A stretch of 64,000 nt of DNA from Enterococcus_D entomosocium. GTDB taxonomy: Bacteria; Bacillota; Bacilli; Lactobacillales; Enterococcaceae. The notes beneath the pieces are model-generated. The model saw only the letters and a list, made by a program, of their open reading frames with translations. It was not told the DNA's origin and did not search any database. The translations under genes and the position numbers were made by a program. The stretch is taken from NCBI RefSeq assembly GCF_030441895.1, contig NZ_JARJAS010000021.1; one strand, given 5' to 3'. Positions 1 to 8,468 of this stretch are shown one piece after another; position 1 is the stretch's first letter, and every line of letters starts with the position of its first letter.

Positions 1-2
1 AA

Positions 3-338
3 AAAAATGAGAATATTTTTATTCACATAATTATGGCAAGAATTGCTTACTTATTCGAAATTGGAGAAACGAACACTATAGGAAATTGTGTGAAAATATT
101 GAATCAAATTAAAATTTCGAATAATCAAATATATGAGAAATTATGTGTGAAATTTTTTAATGAAATTAATGATTTATTTCAAGGTACATCTAAAAATACG
201 ACAAAAGCAGAATACTATATTAGTATCTTAAAAGATTTAGAGGACCAGAGATATTTACTTTTAGAAGACATTTTAGTTAATTTAACGGAAAGTAGAGGAA
301 TACTTTTTGAAAAAGTACAAGTCGGTAAAACAAAATGA
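3..338 (+). CDS. Probable C-terminal end of an Rgg/MutR-like regulator (5' partial)
   Basis: The reading frame is open to the left edge, so the gene starts outside the window; the first internal ATG is at 33. What is seen is a helical, Asn/Lys/Leu-rich tail with no membrane segment or signal peptide. Its pattern of paired helices resembles the TPR-like C-terminal half of Rgg/GadR/MutR regulators, which often stand directly before bacteriocin export genes. That family call is an inference from pattern and context, because the diagnostic N-terminal helix-turn-helix is not in view. The stop overlaps the start of the ABC exporter gene by 32 bases, so the two are probably translated from one mRNA. 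An alternative is a bacteriocin accessory or immunity protein. Confidence 0.45.
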   Translation, partial: KNENIFIHIIMARIAYLFEIGETNTIGNCVKILNQIKISNNQIYEKLCVKFFNEINDLFQGTSKNTTKAEYYISILKDLEDQRYLLLEDILVNLTESRGILFEKVQVGKTK

Positions 339-2457
339 TTTAAAGGATTGTGGGGCAGCATGTATCTTAACTGTATTAAAACAGTATAAATCTGATGTAA
401 GTATATCTAGAATTAGAGAGACTATTGGTACAAGTAATACAGGTACCAATCTGTTAGGGATCGTAAAAGGTCTCGAAGAGTATAATTTTGAAGCAAAGGC
501 CATTAAAGCAGATATGGAAATTTTTGAAGATGATAGTTTACCTTATCCAGCCATTGCCCATATCTTGAAGGATGGAATGCTTCTTCATTTTGTGGTTATT
601 CATAAAGTTTATAAAGATAAAATTTTGATTTCAGACCCTGCAGAAGGCTTAAAGAAAATTTCAAAAGAAGAGTTTAAAGAAGTATGGACGAAATATATCA
701 TATTTACTGTTCCAACAGAACAATATATTCAAATAAAAGATAAAAAAAATTCATTGGGAACATTTTTTAAACAAACATTGAAAGATAAAGGACTAATTGC
801 TCAGATAGTTGTTGCAGCTACTATAATAACGATTCTAGGAATTATAGCCTCGTTTTATTTTCAGATATTGATAGATTCAATAATTCCTTCAGGATCGATT
901 AAAACATTAGCATTAATTTCGCTAGGGGTCATAATTGTCCATGTGTTTGAAGTGGTTTTTAATTTTATAAAAACATATCTATTAGTTATTTTTGGAAATA
1001 GAATGAGTATCAGAATTATGCTGAGTTATTACAATCATGTATTAAAGCTTCCATATAACTTTTTTTCTACTAGAACGTCTGGAGAAATAATCTCTAGGTT
1101 TTCTGATGCTAATAAAATAATTAATACTTTAGGATCTTCAATACTTACAATGATATTAGATGTAAATATGGTCATCGTCATTTCTTTAATCATGTTTTTC
1201 CAAAATAGTACTTTATTTGGTATAGCTTTGGTATCGATACCATTCTATACAATTATAATAACGTTTTTCTTGAAAAAATATGATAGTTATAACCATAAGG
1301 AAATGGAAGAAAATGCTTTGCTAAATTCGTTTATAATCGAAAGCTTCAATGGAATAGAAACAATAAAGTCTTTGCAAGGAGAAAAGGCAGCGAGTAAAAA
1401 AGTCGATAATTTATTTTTATCATATATTAATGCTTCGTTTAAAACAGTACAACTGGATACTACTCAGATGTTTTTCAAGCAACTTGTTCAATTAACAATG
1501 AATATTATTGTTTTATGGATCGGATCCCAGTTTGTTATTAAAGGGGAATTAAGTGTAGGACAATTAATTACATTTAATATTTTACTTTCTTATTTCACAA
1601 ATCCATTGCTAAATATAATAAATCTACAACCTCAATTACAATCTGCCAAAGTAGCTTCTGATCGTTTATCCGAAATAATGGAGTTAAAGCAAGAAAAAAA
1701 TCAAAATGAAGAAAGAATTAGTATTAAGAATATTTCTGGAAATATTCAAGTTAAAGGTTTGAATTTTCACTATCCGATGCAAAGAGAATGCTTATCTGAT
1801 ATTAACCTAGAGATATTACAAGGAGAAAAAATAGCAATTGTAGGGAGAAGTGGCTCGGGAAAATCAACATTGGCTAAACTGCTCGTTGGTTATTACGATA
1901 TAAGTGAAGGTGACATTCTATTTGATGGTTATTCAATAAAGAATATACAAAAAGAAGCTCTAAGAAAATCTTTAATTATGGTACCTCAAACAAACTTTTT
2001 GTTTAATGGGACCATATATGAAAATTTAACTTTTGGTTTGGAAGAACAAATTGAGTTAAAAAATATAATTGAAGCATGTAAATTAGCTTGTATTCATGAA
2101 GAAATTGAAAATTTAACATTGGGATATGGGAGTTTAGTTGAGGAGAATGGTTCGAATTTTTCTGGTGGACAAAAACAGCGGCTAGCAATTGCACGTGCAA
2201 TTTTAAGAAATCCTAAAATCCTTCTTTTAGACGAGTCGACTAGCAATATTGACAGTTTTACTGAGAAATTGATATTTAATAACCTTTTTAAAATAAAAGA
2301 TTTAACTTTGATTGCAATAGCCCATAAATTATCTCTAATCAAAAATGCAAACAAAATATTTGTGATAGAAGACAAAACTATTGTAGAAGAAGGCACACAT
2401 GAAGTTTTAATAAATCATGGTGGTAAATATAAAAGTATGTGGAAGATATTTAATTAA
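307..2457 (+). CDS. Peptidase-containing ABC exporter (bacteriocin/double-glycine peptide type)
   Basis: This 716-residue protein has the full layout of a peptidase-containing ABC transporter. A C39 peptidase domain covers residues 1 to about 135 with Cys15, His94 and Asp110 as the catalytic triad. A six-helix membrane domain follows at about 160 to 440, then a C-terminal ATPase with Walker A GRSGSGKST near 511, signature FSGGQ near 617 and Walker B ILLLDE near 637. Such proteins cut a double-glycine leader and export the mature peptide. Translation most likely starts at TTG 307, with AGAGGA seven bases upstream. The HlyD-type gene follows within 25 bases, so they form an export unit. No double-glycine precursor was found in the window; it may lie further left. 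Confidence 0.93.
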   Translation: MKKYKSVKQNDLKDCGAACILTVLKQYKSDVSISRIRETIGTSNTGTNLLGIVKGLEEYNFEAKAIKADMEIFEDDSLPYPAIAHILKDGMLLHFVVIHKVYKDKILISDPAEGLKKISKEEFKEVWTKYIIFTVPTEQYIQIKDKKNSLGTFFKQTLKDKGLIAQIVVAATIITILGIIASFYFQILIDSIIPSGSIKTLALISLGVIIVHVFEVVFNFIKTYLLVIFGNRMSIRIMLSYYNHVLKLPYNFFSTRTSGEIISRFSDANKIINTLGSSILTMILDVNMVIVISLIMFFQNSTLFGIALVSIPFYTIIITFFLKKYDSYNHKEMEENALLNSFIIESFNGIETIKSLQGEKAASKKVDNLFLSYINASFKTVQLDTTQMFFKQLVQLTMNIIVLWIGSQFVIKGELSVGQLITFNILLSYFTNPLLNIINLQPQLQSAKVASDRLSEIMELKQEKNQNEERISIKNISGNIQVKGLNFHYPMQRECLSDINLEILQGEKIAIVGRSGSGKSTLAKLLVGYYDISEGDILFDGYSIKNIQKEALRKSLIMVPQTNFLFNGTIYENLTFGLEEQIELKNIIEACKLACIHEEIENLTLGYGSLVEENGSNFSGGQKQRLAIARAILRNPKILLLDESTSNIDSFTEKLIFNNLFKIKDLTLIAIAHKLSLIKNANKIFVIEDKTIVEEGTHEVLINHGGKYKSMWKIFN

Positions 2458-2481
2458 AATAAAAAAGTTGAGGTGGTCTCC

Positions 2482-3840
2482 ATGAACGATATGAGTTATA
2501 TAAAAACGAGTGCTGAATTGTTAGCCAAAAAACAAGGATCAACGAGTGCTTTTATTGTTTATCCATTTCTATTCCTTCTTGTATCTATTGCTATATTTCT
2601 TTCTCTTGGAAAAAAAGAAACTTATATAGAAACGTACGGTGTTTTAGACATTCCAGATATAAGTACCCAAATAGTAAGTCCATCTAATACAGAAATTACA
2701 AATATAAACGCAGAGAATGGAAATTTTATTAATAAAGGTGATATTTTAATAGAATTCGATACTACTGCTTTGAAGACAGAAATAGATTCAATTTATAAAA
2801 AAATTGAAGAAAAAGAAGAAAAATTAGTATATTTAAATAATTTTTTGACTAGTATTAGTAAAAGCGAAGATAAATTAAAAGATAATAAGTTCGGATACCA
2901 TAGTAAATTCAAAGAATATTTAAATAAAGTAGAAAGCTATTCTTTGGAAGATAGTATGAAGTATGATGAAATTAATCATTCAAATAATAAATTGAGTACT
3001 ATAGATGATAGTATAAGTATGAAGAATACCCAAATTAATGACTACAAAAAATTCATTAAATACATTGATGGAGAGTTTAATACCTACGCCGCTACGGATC
3101 CCAAGCTTAAAGAATCATTGGTAAATTTCGAAGAAGCAGTCAAAAATAGTAGTAATGATTCCCTGGAATCTGTAAAAAATTCACACAAGTCTGCTAGTTA
3201 TTCATCTATAGACACATTAAGCACTGAGATAGAAGCTTTATCAGACGAAAAAAATCAGTTAAGTACATTGATAGAAACAGGATATAAGCAAATCGAACTA
3301 AACAAAATAAATTTTGAAAATGAAAAGAACAATATAATTTCTGAAGCTGAAATTGAGAATTCAAATGTCAAAACAGATTTAGAAAGTGAAAAACAAAATT
3401 TAGTTAATTATGAACATATGTTAGACAAAAATACGATAACTGCACCATCGGATGGGACATTTGAACTTTCAGAAAATATAAAAGTTGGCTCTGTTGTACC
3501 TGAGGGTACAAAATTAGGAGAAATGATCAATGCGGGTGATAATCTTAATGTTAACCTTAATATATCAATACCAAGTAGTGAGATAAGTAATATATATGAA
3601 GGTCAAAAAATACGATTTACAGTTAATAGCACAAATGATAATAGAAGAAAGGTAATTCTTGGAGAGATTCAGAGTCTTTCTGTACAACCAAAACAAACGG
3701 AAAACGGAAATTTTTATTGGGCATATGCTACGGTTAAAGGAAACCAAGATGAATTTTTACATGGACTTGAGGGAACTGTCTCTATAATAACTGGAGAAAA
3801 TACGTATAAGGACATTATAATAAACAAACTATTTGGGTAG
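2482..3840 (+). CDS. HlyD-family export accessory (membrane fusion) protein
   Basis: A 452-residue protein with one transmembrane segment near residues 22 to 42, a short beta-rich lipoyl-like section, a long charged coiled-coil region (about 95 to 310) and a C-terminal barrel-like section. This is the LcnD/MesE/HlyD pattern of bacteriocin exporters, in which the protein bridges the ABC transporter and the cell exterior. ATG 2482 is preferred over the in-frame GTG 2473 because the GAGGTGG ribosome binding site at 2470-2476 overlaps the latter and is well spaced for the former. It is directly downstream of the peptidase ABC exporter and is followed by a clear terminator, so the two form the end of an operon. 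Confidence 0.85.
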   Translation: MNDMSYIKTSAELLAKKQGSTSAFIVYPFLFLLVSIAIFLSLGKKETYIETYGVLDIPDISTQIVSPSNTEITNINAENGNFINKGDILIEFDTTALKTEIDSIYKKIEEKEEKLVYLNNFLTSISKSEDKLKDNKFGYHSKFKEYLNKVESYSLEDSMKYDEINHSNNKLSTIDDSISMKNTQINDYKKFIKYIDGEFNTYAATDPKLKESLVNFEEAVKNSSNDSLESVKNSHKSASYSSIDTLSTEIEALSDEKNQLSTLIETGYKQIELNKINFENEKNNIISEAEIENSNVKTDLESEKQNLVNYEHMLDKNTITAPSDGTFELSENIKVGSVVPEGTKLGEMINAGDNLNVNLNISIPSSEISNIYEGQKIRFTVNSTNDNRRKVILGEIQSLSVQPKQTENGNFYWAYATVKGNQDEFLHGLEGTVSIITGENTYKDIIINKLFG

Positions 3841-3932
3841 TCTTATTTCACTATTTTCATTAAACAGTAAGCTTTTCAATAAGACCTAGTTAAGGTGCAG
3901 AATCAATTTTGTTGCTTTGTCATATTTTAACT

Positions 3933-3969
3933 AAAAGGGTCAAAAACTTAATAGTTTATGACCCTTTTT
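3933..3969 (+). terminator. Intrinsic terminator after the export operon
   Basis: A perfect 10-bp stem (AAAAGGGTCA at 3933, TGACCCTTTT at 3959) encloses a 16-base loop and ends in T residues. It closes the ABC/HlyD operon. Confidence 0.85.
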
Positions 3970-4124
3970 AAGAATAACTTATAAACAGAATTATTTATAA
4001 AAGTGCTATATTTAAGATATTTTAAATATGGCCAATAAGATGGTCTCAAATATAAGACCTAATGCAATTTTTATTTAAAGGAGACTATAATGAAAACCGC
4101 AACAATAATTTCAGAAAATTAGGA

Positions 4125-4178
4125 ATGAATTTAAAACTGCTTTCGGTTGTGTTTTTTATCACAATGATGCTCAGCTGA
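4125..4178 (+). CDS. Possible 17-residue hydrophobic peptide, coupled to a 10-codon ORF
   Basis: A 10-codon ORF at 4090-4122 with a good AAAGGAG site stops three bases before ATG 4125. That ATG opens MNLKLLSVVFFITMMLS, a short peptide with a basic start and a hydrophobic body. The arrangement would allow reinitiation of translation. The peptide resembles short hydrophobic pheromone-like ORFs, and a similar but better supported one lies at 5602. There is no independent evidence that it is translated: its own AGGA is too close to the ATG. It lies in the leader of the sortase-anchored protein at 4213, so a leader-peptide role is another possibility. Confidence 0.25.
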   Translation: MNLKLLSVVFFITMMLS

Positions 4179-4212
4179 AACATTTATTTAGAAATTTATA
4201 GGAGAGTAAATA

Positions 4213-5415
4213 ATGAAAAAGAGAGTTATAACTACTACTTTAGCTGCGGGATTTATTCTAGTGTTTGCAGCGGAAGCTCATGCGGATACAATCAATGGTC
4301 ATCATGTTACACGTTTAAGTGAAAGCCGAGCAGTTGATGATAAGGGAGATAGATGGTCTAAGGACGGCAATGTCTGGTTCAATGATGAAACAAGAGAATA
4401 CGGCAAGATCGTCTCCGATTCATTAGAATCAATACAAGGCTCATCATATTACCCTGAACTAAAGGAACCTGACTCAGACAAACCGAACGAATTAGTTCAA
4501 ATACAAGTGCAAGATGAAGGAACATCGGTACACCAACAAATGTTAACAACAGCAGGTACCACAGAATCTAAATCAAACCAAACAAATGAATCAACAGTAG
4601 AAAGTCAAACGGGAATGACTGTTGGAGCAACTGTAGAACAACCAACAACAAAAGATCCGACATTAGGAACGACAACGATCACAAAAGAAGCTGTACCAAC
4701 CACAACAGAAGCAACACAGCCCGAAGAAGATACAAGAATGGCTGGTACCACAAAGACAAGATCAAACCAAACAAATGAATCAACAATAGAAAGTCAAACG
4801 GGAATGACCGTTGAAGCAACTGTAGAACAACCAACAACAAAAGATCCGACATTAGGAACGACAACGATCACAAAAGAAGCTGTACCAACCACAACAGAAG
4901 CAACACAGCCCGAAGAAGATACAAGAATGGCTGGTACCACAAAGACAAGATCAAACCAAACAAATGAATCAACAATAGAAAGTCAAACGGGAATGACCGT
5001 TGAAGCAACTGTAGAACAACCAACAACAAAAGATCCGACATTAGGAACGACAACGATTAAAAAAGGAGCCGTACCAACCACAACAGAAGCAACAAAGTCC
5101 GAAGAAGATACAAGGATAGCCGAAACTAGTGGAAAAGGATCGAACCGAACAAATGGATCAACATCAAAAGAAAAGACAAAAACGGATGTTGTAGCGAAAC
5201 CTGTTAGGTTTTTAAGTTCAGCTAAAAAAAGCGTTCCCATGAGAGCTATCAAAAAAGACACTGCTTTTTCTAATATTTTATCTAAAAACAACGGTCATAC
5301 TTTCCCAAAGACTGGTGAAAGTACGCTATTTTCCAATATTTTACAAGCTGTAGGTTTTTTAGTTATAAGTGTCCTAGGTGTAGTTAGCATAAGAGTGAAG
5401 AAAACAAAGAACTAA
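4213..5415 (+). CDS. Sortase-anchored surface protein with three 63-residue repeats (FPKTG)
   Basis: A 400-residue precursor with a signal peptide (about residues 1-24), a folded-looking N-terminal section (25-110) and three tandem Thr/Glu/Ser-rich repeats of 63 residues (about 114-302). A basic linker, the sortase motif FPKTG at 364-368, a hydrophobic helix and a positively charged tail follow. It is expected to be covalently fixed to the cell wall, with the repeats acting as a stalk. The N-terminal section matches nothing I recognise. RBS AGGAGAG lies 8 bases before ATG 4213. Its neighbours (peptide ORF at 5602 and Rgg-type regulator at 5685) suggest control by cell-cell signalling, which is an inference. 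Confidence 0.85.
   Translation: MKKRVITTTLAAGFILVFAAEAHADTINGHHVTRLSESRAVDDKGDRWSKDGNVWFNDETREYGKIVSDSLESIQGSSYYPELKEPDSDKPNELVQIQVQDEGTSVHQQMLTTAGTTESKSNQTNESTVESQTGMTVGATVEQPTTKDPTLGTTTITKEAVPTTTEATQPEEDTRMAGTTKTRSNQTNESTIESQTGMTVEATVEQPTTKDPTLGTTTITKEAVPTTTEATQPEEDTRMAGTTKTRSNQTNESTIESQTGMTVEATVEQPTTKDPTLGTTTIKKGAVPTTTEATKSEEDTRIAETSGKGSNRTNGSTSKEKTKTDVVAKPVRFLSSAKKSVPMRAIKKDTAFSNILSKNNGHTFPKTGESTLFSNILQAVGFLVISVLGVVSIRVKKTKN
4552..5118 (+). repeat. Three tandem 189-bp coding repeats
   Basis: The units begin at 4552, 4741 and 4930, each at a GC(A/T)GGTACC-type junction, and run 189 bp (63 codons) each. Units 2 and 3 are almost identical at DNA level over most of their length, while the 3' part of unit 3 has begun to diverge (AAAAAAGGAGCC instead of ACAAAAGAAGCT). 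This suggests recent duplication or conversion, and copy number is likely to vary between strains. Confidence 0.95.
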
Positions 5416-5500
5416 TCAATTTAATTAATTGATTTGGATAATAATTTTCTCCAAACGTCATCTGCCGGGTACGCAGAAACTGTATAGAAATCAAAATAGG

Positions 5501-5531
5501 CAAAGACTGAAGCTATTGTGATCAGTCTTTG
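5501..5531 (+). terminator. Hairpin after the surface-protein gene
   Basis: CAAAGACTGA and TCAGTCTTTG form a perfect 10-bp stem with an 11-base loop. There is only a weak T tract after it, so termination may be partial and transcripts could continue into the peptide/Rgg genes. Confidence 0.5.
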
Positions 5532-5556
5532 TCTAGATTCTCAGTGAAAGCATAAT
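5529..5556 (+). promoter_or_regulatory. Candidate promoter for the hydrophobic peptide and Rgg genes
   Basis: TTGTCT (5529) and CATAAT (5551) are spaced by 16 bases and lie about 45 bases before the start of the 16-residue peptide ORF. The -35 overlaps the end of the preceding hairpin. The match is moderate. Confidence 0.4.
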
Positions 5557-5601
5557 CTTTAGGTGCCATAGAACATCAAAAATAGAAAAGGAGAATAATT
5601 T

Positions 5602-5652
5602 ATGAAATGGTTTTTTATGATATGCACTTTAGTATTACTCAGTTTTATTTAG
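5602..5652 (+). CDS. SHP-like 16-residue hydrophobic peptide
   Basis: The ORF encodes MKWFFMICTLVLLSFI, starts at ATG with a strong AAAGGAG site 8 bases upstream and ends 32 bases before the Rgg-type regulator gene. Short hydrophobic peptides (SHP) beside Rgg genes are exported, trimmed, re-imported by an oligopeptide permease and bound by the Rgg protein. The position, good ribosome binding site and composition fit that family. It lacks the acidic residue and the Gly-Gly end common in streptococcal SHPs, so the assignment is an inference. It is too short for standard gene callers. Confidence 0.5.
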   Translation: MKWFFMICTLVLLSFI

Positions 5653-5684
5653 AAATGTATCACGTTTTTAGAGAGGGATAATGC

Positions 5685-6536
5685 ATGTTTGGAGAAACGA
5701 TTAGAGAAATACGGCTAAAAAAAGGATTTAGTCAAAAAGAAGTCTATAGAAATATTATCTCAAAATCATATGCGATTGAATTTGAGAAAGGGAAACATAA
5801 TATATCTTCTGATGTCCTTATTAAGATATTAGAAAACTTGTCTATGGATATTAGCGAGTTCTTGTTTATTGCCAATGGCTATAAATTAAATGAACAAAAT
5901 CATTACACTTCTCATTACGCCAACCTATCTAATAAGCAAGACATAAAAGGATTAGCGTTACTTTTAAAAGAACTAGAAAGAAAATCAGGACAAATAAATG
6001 CGATCAGAGTGGCTGAGGTACGCTCGAGAATAAGAATTTTACAGCATTTAGAAGTTTATGGAGTATACAATACCGCTGTCGTTTTAGAAGAAGATAAGCA
6101 ACTGATTTTGTCCTATTTAATGGGGATTGAAAGCTGGACGCTTCAAGAAATACATTTATTTGCCAATACACTAGATTTTTTAGATCACGAATTTATATTT
6201 ATCTTTTTTAAAAGAGTTTCTAAACTGCTGGAGTATTATATTCAATTTGAGAAAGGCAGAGAAGTATATTGTGGTCTCCTGATTAATATTATTGAATATA
6301 CATTTGTAAAAAATCAGTATGAGTTTGCAGAAGTTTTACTTACCCAATTGGGGTTGTTATCCACCAGTTTCCAAGACTTTTTTTCGAGAACGCTGTACAA
6401 ATTTTTTGAAGGATTACTGATTATGAGGACAGTCAATGAGGAGCAGGGAAGAACAATGGCAACAAGAATGCTAGACATCATGGTTGAACTTGATCAAGCA
6501 CCTTTATCAAAAATGTTCTCGTTATTGTTGGAGTAA
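5685..6536 (+). CDS. Rgg/GadR/MutR-family transcriptional regulator
   Basis: The 283-residue protein has an N-terminal XRE-type helix-turn-helix (residues about 5-60, with the FGETIREIRLKKGFSQ start typical of Rgg proteins). A long all-helical C-terminal domain follows that in this family binds peptide pheromones. The length is normal for the family. ATG 5685 is chosen because GAGAGGG lies 8 bases upstream; an out-of-frame ATG at 5681 is ignored. It lies directly behind the hydrophobic peptide ORF at 5602 in the same direction and probably shares its transcript. Likely targets are its own promoter and the surface-protein gene at 4213, but no operator was identified. Confidence 0.85.
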   Translation: MFGETIREIRLKKGFSQKEVYRNIISKSYAIEFEKGKHNISSDVLIKILENLSMDISEFLFIANGYKLNEQNHYTSHYANLSNKQDIKGLALLLKELERKSGQINAIRVAEVRSRIRILQHLEVYGVYNTAVVLEEDKQLILSYLMGIESWTLQEIHLFANTLDFLDHEFIFIFFKRVSKLLEYYIQFEKGREVYCGLLINIIEYTFVKNQYEFAEVLLTQLGLLSTSFQDFFSRTLYKFFEGLLIMRTVNEEQGRTMATRMLDIMVELDQAPLSKMFSLLLE

Positions 6537-6680
6537 CATGCTGATTCCAGTGTATTAAATCTATGTTGAAGTTAGAAGCTACTAAATATAATTTTTAAGA
6601 CAGCGCCATGCAAGGTGACTCATAGATAGGCGCTTTGTGTAAATATAGTTCAAAAAGTATAGGGGATTACAGAAGCAAAG

Positions 6681-6717
6681 GTTCAAAAAACTAAAACGTT
6701 TTTGAACTCTTTTTTTT
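6681..6717 (+). terminator. Intrinsic terminator after the Rgg gene
   Basis: GTTCAAAAA and TTTTTGAAC form a 9-bp stem and are followed by an uninterrupted T run. Confidence 0.8.
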
Positions 6718-7091
6718 ATTGCTTATTTTCATAGGTTTATAAAAGGAAAGTGGAATTCAGCAAATCTGGAAAGTCCGAAATACCAGACCAAAATGATTCG
6801 AACAAACGAGGTTTGATAAACTATACATTGTGCTTAATGTCACAATAGTGTTCCGGCAGAACTGGTTTTCTGATGATTTACTTTGTAATCAAATCTAGGA
6901 CATTGACATTGGCCATTTTTCAATTATGGATGGGATGGAGTCGATTTGTAACTGAGTTTATTTTCGTTGCTTTTCAACAAAGGGTAATGAGAGAGTGAGT
7001 AGCGACTATCATCGTCTAAGTTAGCAAACAATATAAAAAACTATCGAAAGATAGAAGTATAAATAATTAAAATGAGAGAGGGAAGAAGTGT
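6718..7091. other. Intergenic region without a gene
   Basis: No ORF with a convincing start was seen. TTGACA at 6903 with a poor TATGGA 16 bases later is a possible promoter for the downstream coiled-coil gene. AAAATGAGAGAGGGAAGAAG just before 7092 supplies the ribosome binding site. Confidence 0.4.
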
Positions 7092-7706
7092 ATGAGAGAA
7101 AGAAGGAAACAAACAAGAATCGGAAGGTATATTGAAGAGCATAAGAAAGGGTGTGTCCTAGCTCTTGCTGCACTGGGAATGATCTTTTCATTTAGTGTGG
7201 GCGCCTATGCAGCGATTGCAACGACGTTTCATTTTTTGGGGACAAAAGATGATTCCATAAGAATTGCACAAGTTTTAAGCGCTTTGGGGATAGAGATTAA
7301 AGGTCAAAAAGCCCAAATAGCACAACTAGTCCAAGAAAAAGCGGAAGCTGAAGCAGCAAAAGCAAAAGCGGAAAGTGATTTACAAGCGGCCAATGAAACA
7401 ATCGAAAACGTGCAAGCCCAAAATAGTGAAGCTTCTGCTGCTGTAAGTGGTGCGAACGCCAATGTTAATAAGGTAGCGCAATATGCAAAAGATTTAGAAT
7501 CTGCAAATACGAAGCTAAAAGATTATGCGAACGCAGTTGCTGCGGACGCCGGTTTAAGCGATAGCTCCATAGACGTCGATAATACCAATGATGCGTTGAG
7601 TCAAGTGGACAGTGAACTGCAAGCCGCAATTAGTAAAGCTAATGACAGCAATGGAAGTAAGGAAAAAGCGCAACAAGCTGTCGATGAAGCAAACAAAGCA
7701 AAATAG
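7092..7706 (+). CDS. Membrane-anchored or secreted coiled-coil protein
   Basis: A 204-residue protein with a very basic N-terminus, one hydrophobic segment (about residues 20-42) and a mostly Ala/Glu/Lys/Gln section (about 60-204) with heptad spacing typical of a long coiled coil. The hydrophobic segment could be an uncleaved anchor or a signal peptide ending near AYAA. No catalytic motif, sortase motif or known domain was recognised. RBS GAGAGGGAAGAAG precedes ATG 7092. It is monocistronic, with its own promoter region and a strong terminator at 7851. A spacer or stalk function on the cell surface is plausible, but nothing in the sequence shows a specific role. Confidence 0.7.
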   Translation: MRERRKQTRIGRYIEEHKKGCVLALAALGMIFSFSVGAYAAIATTFHFLGTKDDSIRIAQVLSALGIEIKGQKAQIAQLVQEKAEAEAAKAKAESDLQAANETIENVQAQNSEASAAVSGANANVNKVAQYAKDLESANTKLKDYANAVAADAGLSDSSIDVDNTNDALSQVDSELQAAISKANDSNGSKEKAQQAVDEANKAK

Positions 7707-7850
7707 CATAGAATCTCTAAGATAGATTCGGTTTTCCCTGCAATAGTCGTGCTGCTTGAATAATTTTTTGAGTGTATAATAGAAAAACGAGTGAACATAC
7801 GCTTATATTTTAGGAGCAATGTTTCCTTTCGCTGGGAACTATTTATAAAG

Positions 7851-7892
7851 AAAGGTATCTAGAAAATGAATCCTCTCTAGATACCTTTTTTA
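7851..7892 (+). terminator. Strong intrinsic terminator
   Basis: AAAGGTATCTAG pairs perfectly with CTAGATACCTTT (12 bp) and is followed by T residues. It follows the coiled-coil gene. Confidence 0.85.
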
Positions 7893-8020
7893 TGTACTTA
7901 AGTAGGAAGATCGTTTTTTATGGTAGATTCAATCAAAATTGTTAAGGAAATTCTCTTGTATCAATAATCATTTTTTACAAAATTAAAGAATTTACACCTT
8001 AGAGATTTTGGCAGTTCAAG

Positions 8021-8056
8021 GCTACTCGTTTATTTTCTGAACGAGTAGCTTATTTT
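8021..8056 (+). terminator. Terminator-like hairpin
   Basis: GCTACTCGTT pairs perfectly with AACGAGTAGC across a 9-base loop and leads into a T-rich tail. There is no recognised gene immediately upstream; the stretch 7893-8352 holds no convincing ORF. Confidence 0.65.
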
Positions 8057-8085
8057 TGTATCTATAGAATCAGATACAACTCATT

Positions 8086-8121
8086 ATTCACTTAAAAATC
8101 AGATTTGTGAGTATTAGAACA
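8086..8121 (+). repeat. Partial copy of the dispersed intergenic repeat (copy C)
   Basis: This segment resembles the tail of the repeats at 16299-16436 and 21289-21426 (shared TCATT.TTCA..TTAAAAAT and AGATTT.TGA.TATT parts). It lies in gene-free DNA between two terminators. Confidence 0.45.
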
Positions 8122-8352
8122 GCTCATCAAAAGTGAACAGAAACTTAAAAGGTTTTGATCCTTTTTAGTTACTTATTTCATAACTCCTTAAGTAATTCAA
8201 TAACTAGATCAAAAAGGTATTATTTCAGAGAACAGTAGAGTATACTCCATGGATTTTTTGCCGAATGAAATATACAAATCATTATTGGCAGCTAAATATG
8301 TTGCGCAAAAATAAATTTCGGATAATGGAATGTGCATTATGAAACTATTAAA

Positions 8353-8394
8353 AGAGTGTTCAGAAAATGACTAGTTTCTGGACCCTCTTTTTTT
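8353..8394 (+). terminator. Terminator of the dispersed GAGTGTTCAGAAA family
   Basis: AGAGTGTTCAGAAA pairs with TTTCTGGACCCTCT, followed by a long T run. Related terminators occur at 11335, 13243, 16299 and 21289. Confidence 0.75.
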
Positions 8395-8468
8395 ATGACA
8401 ATTGAAGCACGTAGCTTTCGTTTTGTGTCTATTGATATACAAAATATTGTTCATTTAAAGCACATCTG

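Noticed and set aside
4679..5053. Minus-strand ORFs rich in Leu across the repeats
   Set aside because: They are mirror frames of the Thr/Glu-rich coding repeats and have no ribosome binding sites.
4552..5118. Repeat array that could suggest CRISPR
   Set aside because: The units are 189 bp, in frame and encode a surface-protein stalk; there are no short repeats with unique spacers.
5681..5684. ATG 5681 as start of the Rgg gene
   Set aside because: It is out of frame with the helix-turn-helix protein; ATG 5685 is in frame and well spaced from GAGAGGG.
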